DNA of 64,000 nt from RUG14300 sp964561145 (GTDB lineage Bacteria > Bacillota > Clostridia > Christensenellales > CAG-1252). Shown in pieces: positions 35,980 to 43,147 of this stretch. How positions within the stretch are numbered: position 1 is the first letter of the stretch; each line of letters begins with the position of its first letter. The notes beneath the pieces were generated by a model. It saw nothing but the letters and a program-made list of their open reading frames with translations. It made no database searches and was not told the origin of the DNA. The position numbers and the translations under genes are program-made. The stretch covers positions 1 through 64,000 of the forward strand of contig CAZLNZ010000011.1 of the NCBI GenBank assembly GCA_964561145.1, given 5' to 3'.

Positions 35980-37224
35980 CTAATCCATTGAGCTTACCCA
36001 ACCATACGCTAGATTGTCTGTGTAATATCTTGAATAATCATAATACCAATTGTAATGAGTTATCGAAATATCGGCGGTTTGTGTTCCGCTGTAGTTGTGG
36101 AAAATTACATAGGTATCAGATGTCTTTATGTCTACATAATACCAACCATTTCCCAGTGATGTCATTTTATCTCCGGGCCAAGTTGTTCCGGTACTGCTAT
36201 TCCAGTGGTGACAATAAACATTGCTCCAATTTGCGGTATTTTTGAAGTAGATTCTTCTTGTTGTTGCGGTGTATAGATTAAATCCGTTTGTCCACTCATA
36301 GCCGTTAAAGTACAGTTTCTCTGTATCTATGTCAAGGTTTGGAGTTTGGGAACTTCCATTATTATTGAATATAATGTTTGCACAATCCTTTGCGATAGTA
36401 ATTGAATACCATTTAGAGTGTCCGTCAACCGCTGTCATGGTACTTCCTGCCCAAGTAGTATTATATGTTTCTATAGTAGAACCCCAAGTATGGGCTTTAA
36501 CTGTACTCCAATCGAGTACATTGTAATAATATACCGTTATAGTGGGGATTCCTGTCCAAATCAAAGGATTTCCATCATAGTCTCGTTTTGCATAGAATGT
36601 GTATTCTCCTGCATATGGAGCAGTACCGCTGAAATCTGTGGAGTTTTGCCAAGCAGAAGAAGTAGAAGTATAGGAATAACCCTTGTTGTCAGAAATGGTT
36701 ACTTTGTCGCCCTCGTTTAAATAAACAGATGCCGTGTATTGGGAAGCCACTGTGGTGTCAGAAGTATGAGATGCGGTCATGGGATAGGATGTTGAACTGT
36801 TTACCGTAATTGTTACCTCGTTGAAATCATTATTCCATTGATAACCGTCAAAATACAAGTTGCTTCCGTCTACTGTTAAATTATCGGTTTTCTTGCTGTC
36901 ATCATTTGAATTGAAGAGAACATTAGCATATCCGTTTGAAACCTCTATCGAATACCAGCCATCTTGTCCATTGACTGCGGTCATTGTTTCTCCCGGGTAA
37001 GCTTTATTATAGTTACCTGTAGAATCCCAGACATAGGCGTAAACTGAATCCCAAGAATAAATATTGAAGTAATACAAAGTTACTGTTGTAGGTGTAGAAG
37101 AAACTCCTTCAAAGTTTATGATTAGAGAGCCTTCGCTTGTGTACAAAGCAAAAGCACTACCGATAACCGATATGCATAGTATCAGGGATATTATGATTGT
37201 TATTAGTTTAGCTTCTCTTTTCAT
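35980..37224 (-). CDS. Secreted starch-binding protein with CBM26-like modules
   Basis: 414 residues. A SipW-type signal peptide (LITIIISLILCISVIGSAFA, then LYTSEGS) is followed by a TasA/camelysin-like opening. CBM26-like starch-binding modules are visible: module 1 ~residues 48-125 (YYFNIYSWDSVYAYVWDS, with YPGETMTAVNGQDGWYSIEV), module 2 ~228-305 (YYYNVLDWSTVKAHTWGS), module 3 ~320-390 (RIYFKNTANWSNVYCHHWNS). Between modules 1 and 2 (~137-215) lies a different beta domain. No catalytic domain is present. GGAGA lies 4 nt upstream of the ATG. It is the last gene of the SipW operon, 322 bp after sipW because a repeat element lies between. Likely role: holding starch at the cell surface. Confidence 0.8.
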   Translation of the reverse strand: MKREAKLITIIISLILCISVIGSAFALYTSEGSLIINFEGVSSTPTTVTLYYFNIYSWDSVYAYVWDSTGNYNKAYPGETMTAVNGQDGWYSIEVSNGYANVLFNSNDDSKKTDNLTVDGSNLYFDGYQWNNDFNEVTITVNSSTSYPMTASHTSDTTVASQYTASVYLNEGDKVTISDNKGYSYTSTSSAWQNSTDFSGTAPYAGEYTFYAKRDYDGNPLIWTGIPTITVYYYNVLDWSTVKAHTWGSTIETYNTTWAGSTMTAVDGHSKWYSITIAKDCANIIFNNNGSSQTPNLDIDTEKLYFNGYEWTNGFNLYTATTRRIYFKNTANWSNVYCHHWNSSTGTTWPGDKMTSLGNGWYYVDIKTSDTYVIFHNYSGTQTADISITHYNWYYDYSRYYTDNLAYGWVSSMD

Positions 37225-37287
37225 TACTTCTCCTATATACCATTAGTATTCTGCCAGTATTCTGCCGTTGAATACTTTTCTTTATGC

Positions 37288-37369
37288 GGATGAGATACCG
37301 ATGCAAGCATCGCCCCTGTGGGGTTCGACTACAGAAATTGATACCAATTTCTTCCGCTCAGTATGACAT
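37288..37369 (-). repeat. Structured intergenic repeat, solo reverse copy R1
   Basis: GGATGAGATACCGATG … GGGGTTCGACTACAGAAATT … TCCGCTCAGTATGACAT: one unit without spacer, inserted inside the SipW operon between sipW and the CBM26 gene. The rest of 37225-37546 holds nothing I recognise. Confidence 0.85.
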
Positions 37370-37546
37370 GTATATGCACTTTTTACGGTGTTTTTTTTTG
37401 ATTTTTAGCGGCAATTCCGGCTTTTTATGGCTGCCCTCCTTTTGTTATTCGGTATGACGTATGTGTATTGCGTACCGAGCATATTGATTCAGGTTTTCCA
37501 CATATCATCATATACGAACGGGCTTTTTATTCTGTATGAGATACCG

Positions 37547-38335
37547 TCAATTTGTATCGTGTTCTGATTCTGTAGAATTCTCTGCTGCTTTTTTCGTGTC
37601 GACAACATCGCTAATGTCATCACTCAAGCTTTCTTCTGTAGCATTCTCTTCAATATCGACTGCATCTGAACAATCCTCTGTGTTGTTATCGCGTTCGGCG
37701 GAGTCGGTATCTTTTTTAGTTTCGACCTTGTCTTTTTCTTCGTGTACGTAGTTTAGAATAACTTTTGTAATCAATATTATCGCTATAACTGCAATAAGGG
37801 CAACTATTCCAAATGCACTCTGCAGAAAATCGATAACCACACCAAATTGTCCGAGAGAACCTACATAAATGCCTGTGATTTGATTTAAGCTTTTGGGTGC
37901 ATCTCTTTCAGGTCGTGCATCACCTTGCGTTACGTACATTGTCTGCCCTGTAGTAGGATCGGTGTAAATTTCAACCACACGGTGAATTACGGTTGCATCT
38001 CCCATTTTAAAGGTCACTATATCGTAAACTTCGGGAGCTTCTCCCTCTTTCAGTTTTCTTGTAAATACAAGATCTCTTACTTGCATTTGTTCGTCATGCC
38101 CCTCTAAAAACTCTGCATTTTCCGCACACTTAAAGGACATACTTCCCGATTCAACAATCATTCCTCTGTAACCGAAGAAGGGATAAACATCTTTACCCGA
38201 AAGTTTTTGAATAAAAGAAAAAACCAATACGACAATAAAAAATAGCATAACAATGTAGAACAAAACGTTAAGAACTATTTTGCCCACCTTTTTAGCATTT
38301 GTTATTTTTTTACTCTCGTATTGGCTTTTTGTCAT
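37547..38335 (-). CDS. sipW: Signal peptidase I, SipW (ER) type
   Basis: Membrane peptidase that removes signal peptides from TasA/camelysin-type proteins. 262 residues. Helix at ~20-42, then catalytic Ser65 in VESGSMSF. The general base is His118 (ATVIHRVV) rather than lysine, the mark of the ER/SipW group. A conserved QGDARPERD follows at ~137, and a second helix at ~170-190. The C-terminal ~65 residues are a highly charged Glu/Asp/Lys/Ser tail, an extension beyond usual SipW. It lies between two candidate substrates and the CBM26 protein, all with matching signal peptides. The ATG at 38335 lacks a clear ribosome site; a strong hairpin lies just upstream. Confidence 0.92.
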   Translation of the reverse strand: MTKSQYESKKITNAKKVGKIVLNVLFYIVMLFFIVVLVFSFIQKLSGKDVYPFFGYRGMIVESGSMSFKCAENAEFLEGHDEQMQVRDLVFTRKLKEGEAPEVYDIVTFKMGDATVIHRVVEIYTDPTTGQTMYVTQGDARPERDAPKSLNQITGIYVGSLGQFGVVIDFLQSAFGIVALIAVIAIILITKVILNYVHEEKDKVETKKDTDSAERDNNTEDCSDAVDIEENATEESLSDDISDVVDTKKAAENSTESEHDTN

Positions 38336-38354
38336 ATCTATATAATACGCAAGC

Positions 38355-38380
38355 TACGGTCGGGATGTTTCCCGACCGTA
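38355..38380. promoter_or_regulatory. Strong hairpin between the second TasA-like gene and sipW
   Basis: TACGGTCGGGA and its exact complement around a 4-nt loop (11-bp perfect stem), with no T tract after it. It may slow or process the transcript and thus lower sipW relative to the upstream substrate genes. Confidence 0.5.
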
Positions 38381-38438
38381 TTTACTGTTGCGTGTTGTTA
38401 TTGTAATGCGATAATCGATTGTTGGGTTAATTGCTTGA

Positions 38439-39293
38439 TTAGCCCATCGATGACATTGTTTGTATCCATACTTGGTCGTATTGATTATAACAAACGAAGT
38501 ATGTGCCTGTTGTATCGACTGTAATGTTTTGAGTATAAGTTCCGTTAACTCCTGCCCCCATAGAATCACCGGCTGCTAGCCATTCAATGCCTCCTGCAGT
38601 TGTGTAACGAACGACCTTATACTCTTCTCCTGCCTCGAGAGTTACATTAAGTTTACGTGCTTTGTCTGTTTGACCTGTTAAATCTCCATCAAGGAGGATG
38701 GCATTTTTATTAACGCCCCAACCACTCTTTGTACCGATGATGTAGTAACCGCCGTCTACAGGAGCCCAGTCAACAACTTTCCAGCTTACGCTTACTGTAA
38801 TGTTTTTATTGGAAGCAGCTTTAAACCCTTCATTGGTTTTACCTGCATCGGTTAATGCAATTGTTAAAGTTAAGTATTGGGGAAGATCATCCAAAGGAAG
38901 GGTAACACCGCTTGTTAGTTGTGCTTGTTCGTAATTAACATCTTCGGCGCTGTCGCCTGCTCCCTTTGCGACTCCTGATAATACGTAATATGAAGAATCA
39001 AGAGTGCCGCCAAGACTAATCTTTAATTCGCCATTGAGGCCTGCCATTTGTTCTTTTGCACCGCTTACATCAAGAGTGACTTTTTGTGTAGCAGAATTAG
39101 ATGTAGGATTTAAAACCACATTTCCAAAATTGATTGCACCGCCATCTGCGGCTAGTGTTAGTGTGACAGCATCTTCAGAACCGAAGTTTATTACCAAGTT
39201 TGTCGCATCCTTGTAATAGAGGGCGAAGCATCCGCCTACTACGGAAAGGCAAAGAACGATTGCAATTACTAAAACGATAATTTTCTTAGTCAT
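38439..39293 (-). CDS. TasA/camelysin-like secreted protein with a C-terminal glycan-binding-like domain
   Basis: 284 residues. SipW-type signal peptide (IVLVIAIVLCLSVVGGCFA, then LYYKDATN). Residues ~28-170 form a beta-rich region with the pattern seen in TasA/camelysin proteins (NFGNVVLNPTSNSATQKVTL, LTIALTDAGKTNEGFKA). The C-terminal ~100 residues (GGYYIIGTKSGWGVNKNAIL … EYKVVRYTTAGGIEWL) resemble SusE/SusF or CBM-type glycan-binding domains; that is my inference. GGAGG lies 6 nt before the ATG. It sits 19 bp behind the first TasA-like gene, in the same operon as sipW. Confidence 0.72.
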   Translation of the reverse strand: MTKKIIVLVIAIVLCLSVVGGCFALYYKDATNLVINFGSEDAVTLTLAADGGAINFGNVVLNPTSNSATQKVTLDVSGAKEQMAGLNGELKISLGGTLDSSYYVLSGVAKGAGDSAEDVNYEQAQLTSGVTLPLDDLPQYLTLTIALTDAGKTNEGFKAASNKNITVSVSWKVVDWAPVDGGYYIIGTKSGWGVNKNAILLDGDLTGQTDKARKLNVTLEAGEEYKVVRYTTAGGIEWLAAGDSMGAGVNGTYTQNITVDTTGTYFVCYNQYDQVWIQTMSSMG

Positions 39294-39311
39294 AATTCAC
39301 CTCCGTAATTG

Positions 39312-39803
39312 TTAAGCCTCAACACGCACAAAAGAACAAGTTAAAGTACCACCTGTAGCCTTAACTTCGTCTTGTGTTGCATCTTCAGCTAACAACAGTT
39401 TTACATAGACTGTTGTACCTTCGCTTATTCCGGTAACTGTAATCACGCCTTTATCGATAGATACGTTGTCTGTGAGTGCAGTATTACCTGCTGCGTCGGA
39501 ATAAATGCCGATGGTAACCTTTTCGATGTTTTTCTCGGATTGTGCTGCGGGGGTGATTGTCAACGTACCACTACCCCAGTTTTCTGCATTTGTGTCAACA
39601 CTTAATACAATAGGTACAATTTTTGGTACACCGGCAGAAAGGATTACGCCTGTGCCGGCTGATGAGTTCAATCCCAAATACAAATATGTATCGGTAGAAA
39701 TTGAGCCTTCAATGTCATTTGCATCATAAACAGCAACTGCCAATACCGAACCGATAACAGCAATGCAGAGAATAATGCCGATTAATAAAATGGTCTTTTT
39801 CAT
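39312..39803 (-). CDS. Small TasA/camelysin-like secreted protein
   Basis: 163 residues, first gene of the SipW operon. SipW-type signal peptide (TILLIGIILCIAVIGSVLA, then VAVYDAND). The mature part is one small beta-rich domain with features of fibre-forming SipW substrates: LYLGLNSSAGTGVILSAGVP, then IVLSVDTNAENWGSGTLTIT. It is a candidate major subunit of a surface fibre or matrix. GGAGGAG lies 10 nt upstream of the ATG at 39803. No sortase motif is present, consistent with SipW rather than sortase export. Confidence 0.72.
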   Translation of the reverse strand: MKKTILLIGIILCIAVIGSVLAVAVYDANDIEGSISTDTYLYLGLNSSAGTGVILSAGVPKIVPIVLSVDTNAENWGSGTLTITPAAQSEKNIEKVTIGIYSDAAGNTALTDNVSIDKGVITVTGISEGTTVYVKLLLAEDATQDEVKATGGTLTCSFVRVEA

Positions 39804-39910
39804 TAATAAAGATCTCCTCCTAAATAATATTTTTCTAGATTTTGTCTAAATAATGGCTGAAAAAATATACAAAGAAGGACTAAACAACGCCATTATTACG
39901 AAACATTACC

Positions 39911-39943
39911 ATTATATATATATATATATATAAGAAAAGTAAA
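39911..39943 (-). promoter_or_regulatory. Putative promoter of the SipW operon containing a (TA)10 tract
   Basis: On the minus strand a TATAAT (39911-39916) is formed at the end of ten TA units (39913-39932). The nearest -35-like hexamer is TTTACT (39938-39943), 21 nt upstream; two fewer TA units would bring it to the ideal 17. The leader to the ATG is about 100 nt. Confidence 0.4.
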
Positions 39944-40094
39944 TGAGTACCAATAATTTTTAATCAAATCTTAATAATTCTTTTTTATGCCGGAAAACCC
40001 TCGAGATATTTCTTGCGTAGAGGAGTCTTTTTTTAGGATTATATACCGATGTTTAAGTATGACCTATAGTGGTTCTTTGTTGATATAATGATGT

Positions 40095-40269
40095 GGATGA
40101 GATACTGACACTAAGGTGTCGCCCCTACGGGGTTCGACTACAGAAATTGGTACCAATTTCTTCCGCTCAGTATGACATTTTAGATGGTTTGGTGGTAGCA
40201 ATTATGTCAATATTGCAGGATTTGCATGTACTATTATCTAGGTACAATTCTTTCACTTTGTATGACATT
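40095..40269 (-). repeat. Structured intergenic repeat, reverse copy R2
   Basis: Full unit plus spacer (TTGCAGGATTTGCATGTACT) plus closing half-unit GTATGACATTCG. First of a tandem pair upstream of hipBST. Confidence 0.85.
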
Positions 40270-40295
40270 CGAGTGTATTCCTTCTGAAAAGTAAA

Positions 40296-40511
40296 GGATG
40301 AGATACCGACATTAAGGTGTCGCCCCTGTGGGGTTCGACTACAGAAATTGATACCAATTTCTTCCGCTCAGTATGACATTTTAGATGGTTTGGTGGTAGC
40401 AATTATGTCAATATTGCAGGATTTGCATGTACTATTATCTAGGTACAATTCTGACATTTGTATTATTTGTAATTTTATTATACCACATTCGTTTCACTCG
40501 GTATTACATCG
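40296..40511 (-). repeat. Structured intergenic repeat, reverse copy R3
   Basis: Second of the tandem pair upstream of hipBST; nearly identical to R2 in both unit and spacer, with about 40 bp more before the degenerate closing half-unit (GGTATTACATCG). Confidence 0.85.
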
Positions 40512-40552
40512 GGGTGTATTCTTTTAAAAAGTAGTAGTAATTAATAAGAAAT

Positions 40553-40653
40553 ATACCTGATAAGGTATAAAATTGCGTAGAAGTTATAAATTTGCACCCG
40601 ATGGGGTGTAAATTTGTCTGTACCTCTTGACAATATACCCGATAGGTGGTAAA
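40553..40653. promoter_or_regulatory. Three HipB operator palindromes in the hipBST promoter
   Basis: Site 1 TATACCTGATAAGGTATA (40553-40570) is a perfect 7-4-7 palindrome. Site 2 (40589-40616) has 12-bp arms with one mismatch around CACCCGATGGGGTG. Site 3 TATACCCGATAGGTGGTA (40634-40653) lies between the -35 and -10 boxes, where binding would block RNA polymerase. The E. coli HipB operator TATCC-N8-GGATA has the same design. Confidence 0.7.
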
Positions 40654-40655
40654 AT
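40627..40655 (+). promoter_or_regulatory. Sigma-A promoter of hipBST
   Basis: TTGACA (40627-40632), 17-nt spacer and TAAAAT (40650-40655). The expected start is at about 40662-40665, so the hipB transcript would be leaderless or nearly so. Confidence 0.7.
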
Positions 40656-40664
40656 GTGCGTACT

Positions 40665-40883
40665 ATGAATCAAATCGCACTATTCGTTAAACAAAAAAGA
40701 AAGGAAGCAGGACTCACCCAAGAAGAATTTGCATTCCGCTCGGGGTTAGGTCTTCGTTTTGTTAGAGAGCTGGAACAAGGAAAGGAAACGGTCAGAATGG
40801 ACAAGGTAAATCAGGCACTTTCAATGTTTGGTGCTGTTGCAGTCCCCGGGGAGCTTCCTCGGGAGAAATTAGAGGAGTTTTAA
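40665..40883 (+). CDS. hipB: HipB-type antitoxin/repressor
   Basis: 72-residue helix-turn-helix protein: MNQIALFVKQKRKEAGLTQE opens the fold and FAFRSGLGLRFVRELEQGKE is the recognition segment. It should bind the palindromes in its own promoter and repress the operon. The ATG at 40665 is chosen because the -10 box ends at 40655; a GTG at 40656 would precede the expected transcription start. It is followed after 5 bp by hipS. Confidence 0.9.
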   Translation: MNQIALFVKQKRKEAGLTQEEFAFRSGLGLRFVRELEQGKETVRMDKVNQALSMFGAVAVPGELPREKLEEF

Positions 40884-40888
40884 CTTAT

Positions 40889-41215
40889 ATGTATTATCGT
40901 TCTGCTCGTGTTTTTTTGCGTGATCGTTTTGCAGGAATGCTTTCTGAAATCGACGGAGGCTATAGTTTTTGCTATGATTCCGAATATCTTGCGGATTCCT
41001 CATTTCCGTCAATTAGCTTGACTTTACCAAAAAGAAAAGAGGTATATTTGTCAAAGGTTCTTTTTGCTTTTTTTGACGGATTGATTCCCGAAGGGTGGCT
41101 TTTGAATGTGGTAACACACAATTGGAAAATCGATATGAAAGACCGCTTCGGCTTATTACTTTTGAGCTGCAAGGATTGTATCGGTGCTGTATCTGTCGAG
41201 GAGGTGCGTGAGTGA
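40889..41215 (+). CDS. hipS: HipS-type antitoxin (HipA N-terminal subdomain as a separate protein)
   Basis: 108 residues matching only the first subdomain of HipA kinases (Couple_hipA type): RSARVFLRDRFAGMLSEIDG, then FPSISLTLPKRKEVY and FFDGLIPEGWLL. In one-piece HipA this part is fused to the kinase; here it is separate, as in the HipBST system of enteropathogenic E. coli, where HipS is the antitoxin that blocks HipT. GAGGAG lies 12 nt upstream. Its TGA overlaps the GTG of the kinase gene by 4 bases, so the two are translated in a fixed ratio. Confidence 0.85.
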   Translation: MYYRSARVFLRDRFAGMLSEIDGGYSFCYDSEYLADSSFPSISLTLPKRKEVYLSKVLFAFFDGLIPEGWLLNVVTHNWKIDMKDRFGLLLLSCKDCIGAVSVEEVRE

Positions 41216-42177
41216 ATTGCCTTTGCTGTGGAAAACCTATAATCGGATTGTATGATGACGAATTGCAAACACAATGGCATGGCAAATGCATCAGCAATTT
41301 TTTTGGGACTAAAGACCTTCCTTTTTTTGATTTATCCGAAATCGCAATTGAAAAACTTGCACTGGAAAGTGTAAACAGGGGATTTACGGTAACAGGTGTT
41401 CAAAAGAAACTATCTCTTCACCTATCATCGGAAAGAGGGAAGCGGTCTAGGTTGACTATTGTCGGGTATCCTTTGGGATATATCTTAAAGCCTCCAACTC
41501 ATGAATATGCCTACCTTCCCGAATCGGAGTATCTGGTAATGCAAATGGCGAGGGTTGTAGGAATTAAAACGGTGCCTTTTGCTTTGGTACGACTTGCAGA
41601 TAATAACAAGTTTGCCTATATTACTAAAAGAATCGATCGTACCTCTGCAGGGGAAAAACTTGCAATGGAGGATTTTTGTCAGCTTGATTCGAGATCTGCT
41701 GCAGATAAATACAAAGGGTCATATGAACGCTGCGGTAAAATAATCAGCACTTTTGCAACAAATCCATCACTTGATATGGCGGAATTCTACTTGAGGCTTC
41801 TATTCTCTTTTGTGGTGGGCAATTCTGATATGCATTTGAAGAATTTTTCACTCATAGAGACTTCTTTTGGTAGTGGACAATATTATTTATCGGATGCATA
41901 TGATATGTTACCGGTAAATGTTATTTTGCCGCAAGATATGGATGAAATGGCTTTGACATTGAATGGAAAAAAACGTAACCTTGGACGAAAAGATTTTATA
42001 TTGCTAGCCGAGAATTTAAAGCTAAATAAGACGGTGTATATAAGGTTATTAGAAAGAATTGTTTCTTTGGAAAAGACATATTTAGAGATGTGTAAGAACT
42101 CATATATGTCGGAAGATTATATTGATAGGTTGTGTTCTCTTATATCGAGGAGAATAGCATCTTTAAAGGAAAAATAA
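41212..42177 (+). CDS. hipT: HipT-type serine/threonine kinase toxin
   Basis: 321 residues, GTG start with GAGGAGG upstream. It lacks the HipA N-subdomain found in hipS. The N-terminus has a CLCCGKPI…WHGKC cysteine cluster common in such proteins. The regulatory Gly-rich loop is TVTGVQKKLSL at ~residue 59 (E. coli HipT has a serine-containing loop here). The catalytic motif GNSDMHLKNFSL (~residue 203) has the active Asp, Lys and Asn, and the metal-binding Asp is in LSDAYDMLP. Known HipT phosphorylates tryptophanyl-tRNA synthetase and stops translation; whether this one does so is unknown. Confidence 0.88.
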   Translation: MNCLCCGKPIIGLYDDELQTQWHGKCISNFFGTKDLPFFDLSEIAIEKLALESVNRGFTVTGVQKKLSLHLSSERGKRSRLTIVGYPLGYILKPPTHEYAYLPESEYLVMQMARVVGIKTVPFALVRLADNNKFAYITKRIDRTSAGEKLAMEDFCQLDSRSAADKYKGSYERCGKIISTFATNPSLDMAEFYLRLLFSFVVGNSDMHLKNFSLIETSFGSGQYYLSDAYDMLPVNVILPQDMDEMALTLNGKKRNLGRKDFILLAENLKLNKTVYIRLLERIVSLEKTYLEMCKNSYMSEDYIDRLCSLISRRIASLKEK

Positions 42178-42312
42178 AAAAGAGAGGGATTGTCTCCAAC
42201 TTCGATGCCGTCGCATCTTAAAGGCATATTAAATGAAAGAGTGTCGATTTATACGGATTAGATACCGCTGTGAATGTATTGCTCCTAGAGTTCCTTGTTA
42301 GTATAATAATGC

Positions 42313-42488
42313 GGATGGGGATACCGACACTTTGTGTCGCCCCTTCGGGGTTCGACTACAGAAATTGATGCCAATTTCTTCCGCTCAGTATGACAATTTA
42401 GATGATTGGCGGTATAAATCGGGTCGATATTGCAGGATTTGCATGTACTATTTTCTAGGTACATTTCTTTCACTTGGTATGACATTCG
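42313..42488 (-). repeat. Structured intergenic repeat, reverse copy R4
   Basis: Full unit plus spacer plus half-unit, closely matching R2 (same TTGCAGGATTTGCATGTACT spacer). First of a tandem pair downstream of hipBST. Confidence 0.85.
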
Positions 42489-42512
42489 AGTGTATTCCTT
42501 CTGAAAAGTAAA

Positions 42513-42596
42513 GGATGAGATACCGACACTGTGTGTCGCCCCTGTGGGGTTCGACTACAGAAATTGATACCAATTTCTTCCGCTCAGTATGACATT
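42513..42596 (-). repeat. Structured intergenic repeat, reverse copy R5
   Basis: Single full unit directly behind R4, separated by the same ~24 bp (TGTATTCCTTCTGAAAAGTA) that separates R2 from R3. R4-R5 thus duplicate the R2-R3 arrangement on the other side of hipBST. Confidence 0.85.
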
Positions 42597-42750
42597 TCAG
42601 ATAATTTACAAGTGTTTACTCAATATCATACATCGTTTTACCATAGAAGATGTTTCCTTGTGTAAAGCAATGCGATTGCTTAAGAAAACCTGTATAGGCA
42701 TAAGTAAAAATAATGCTGAAAAGCCATTGTCTTACAGCAAAACAGTATAT

Positions 42751-42954
42751 AAATGTCATACTGAGCGAAGGAATGTGGTACAATAAATTCACAAATAATC
42801 CAAATGACAAAACTATATCTAGAAAATATTGTGTAATTTTTTCAATATCAACCTAATATATACCGCTAAACAGTCTAAAATGTCATACTGAGCGAAAGGC
42901 GAAAGCCTGGAGTCGAACCCCATCGGGGCGATGTGAAACATCGGTATCTCATCC
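42751..42954 (+). repeat. Structured intergenic repeat, forward copy F4
   Basis: Composite forward copy like F1 and F3, with the opposite orientation to R4/R5 next to it. Between 42597 and 42750 I see no gene. Confidence 0.85.
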
Positions 42955-43095
42955 GTATTATTACCATATATTGCCGGCTATGGGTGTGTTTTTTTTTGTA
43001 AGATATTTCAATAATAACGATATCTTGTTGTCATTATTTTTTCAAGCGGTTGGTATTATACCTACTTTTTATCTTTTGTCATTCGGTGCTGATAT

Positions 43096-43130
43096 TATGA
43101 AAAAAAGCAGTCGAGCTGCTTTTTTTCATA
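43096..43130. terminator. Bidirectional terminator downstream of the antiporter
   Basis: TATGAAAAAAAGCAG and its exact complement around TCGAG (15-bp stem), with T-rich arms on both strands. Confidence 0.8.
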
Positions 43131-43147
43131 ACGTTTTATTATTTTGA

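Noticed and set aside
40095..40180. GGGGTTCGACTACAG in the short repeat looks like a tRNA T-arm (GGTTCGA).
   Set aside because: No acceptor, D or anticodon arm can be fitted around it, and it recurs in every repeat copy as part of another hairpin.
40656..40664. GTG start for hipB with GGTGG upstream.
   Set aside because: The GGTGG lies in the promoter spacer and the GTG directly follows the -10 box, upstream of the expected transcription start.
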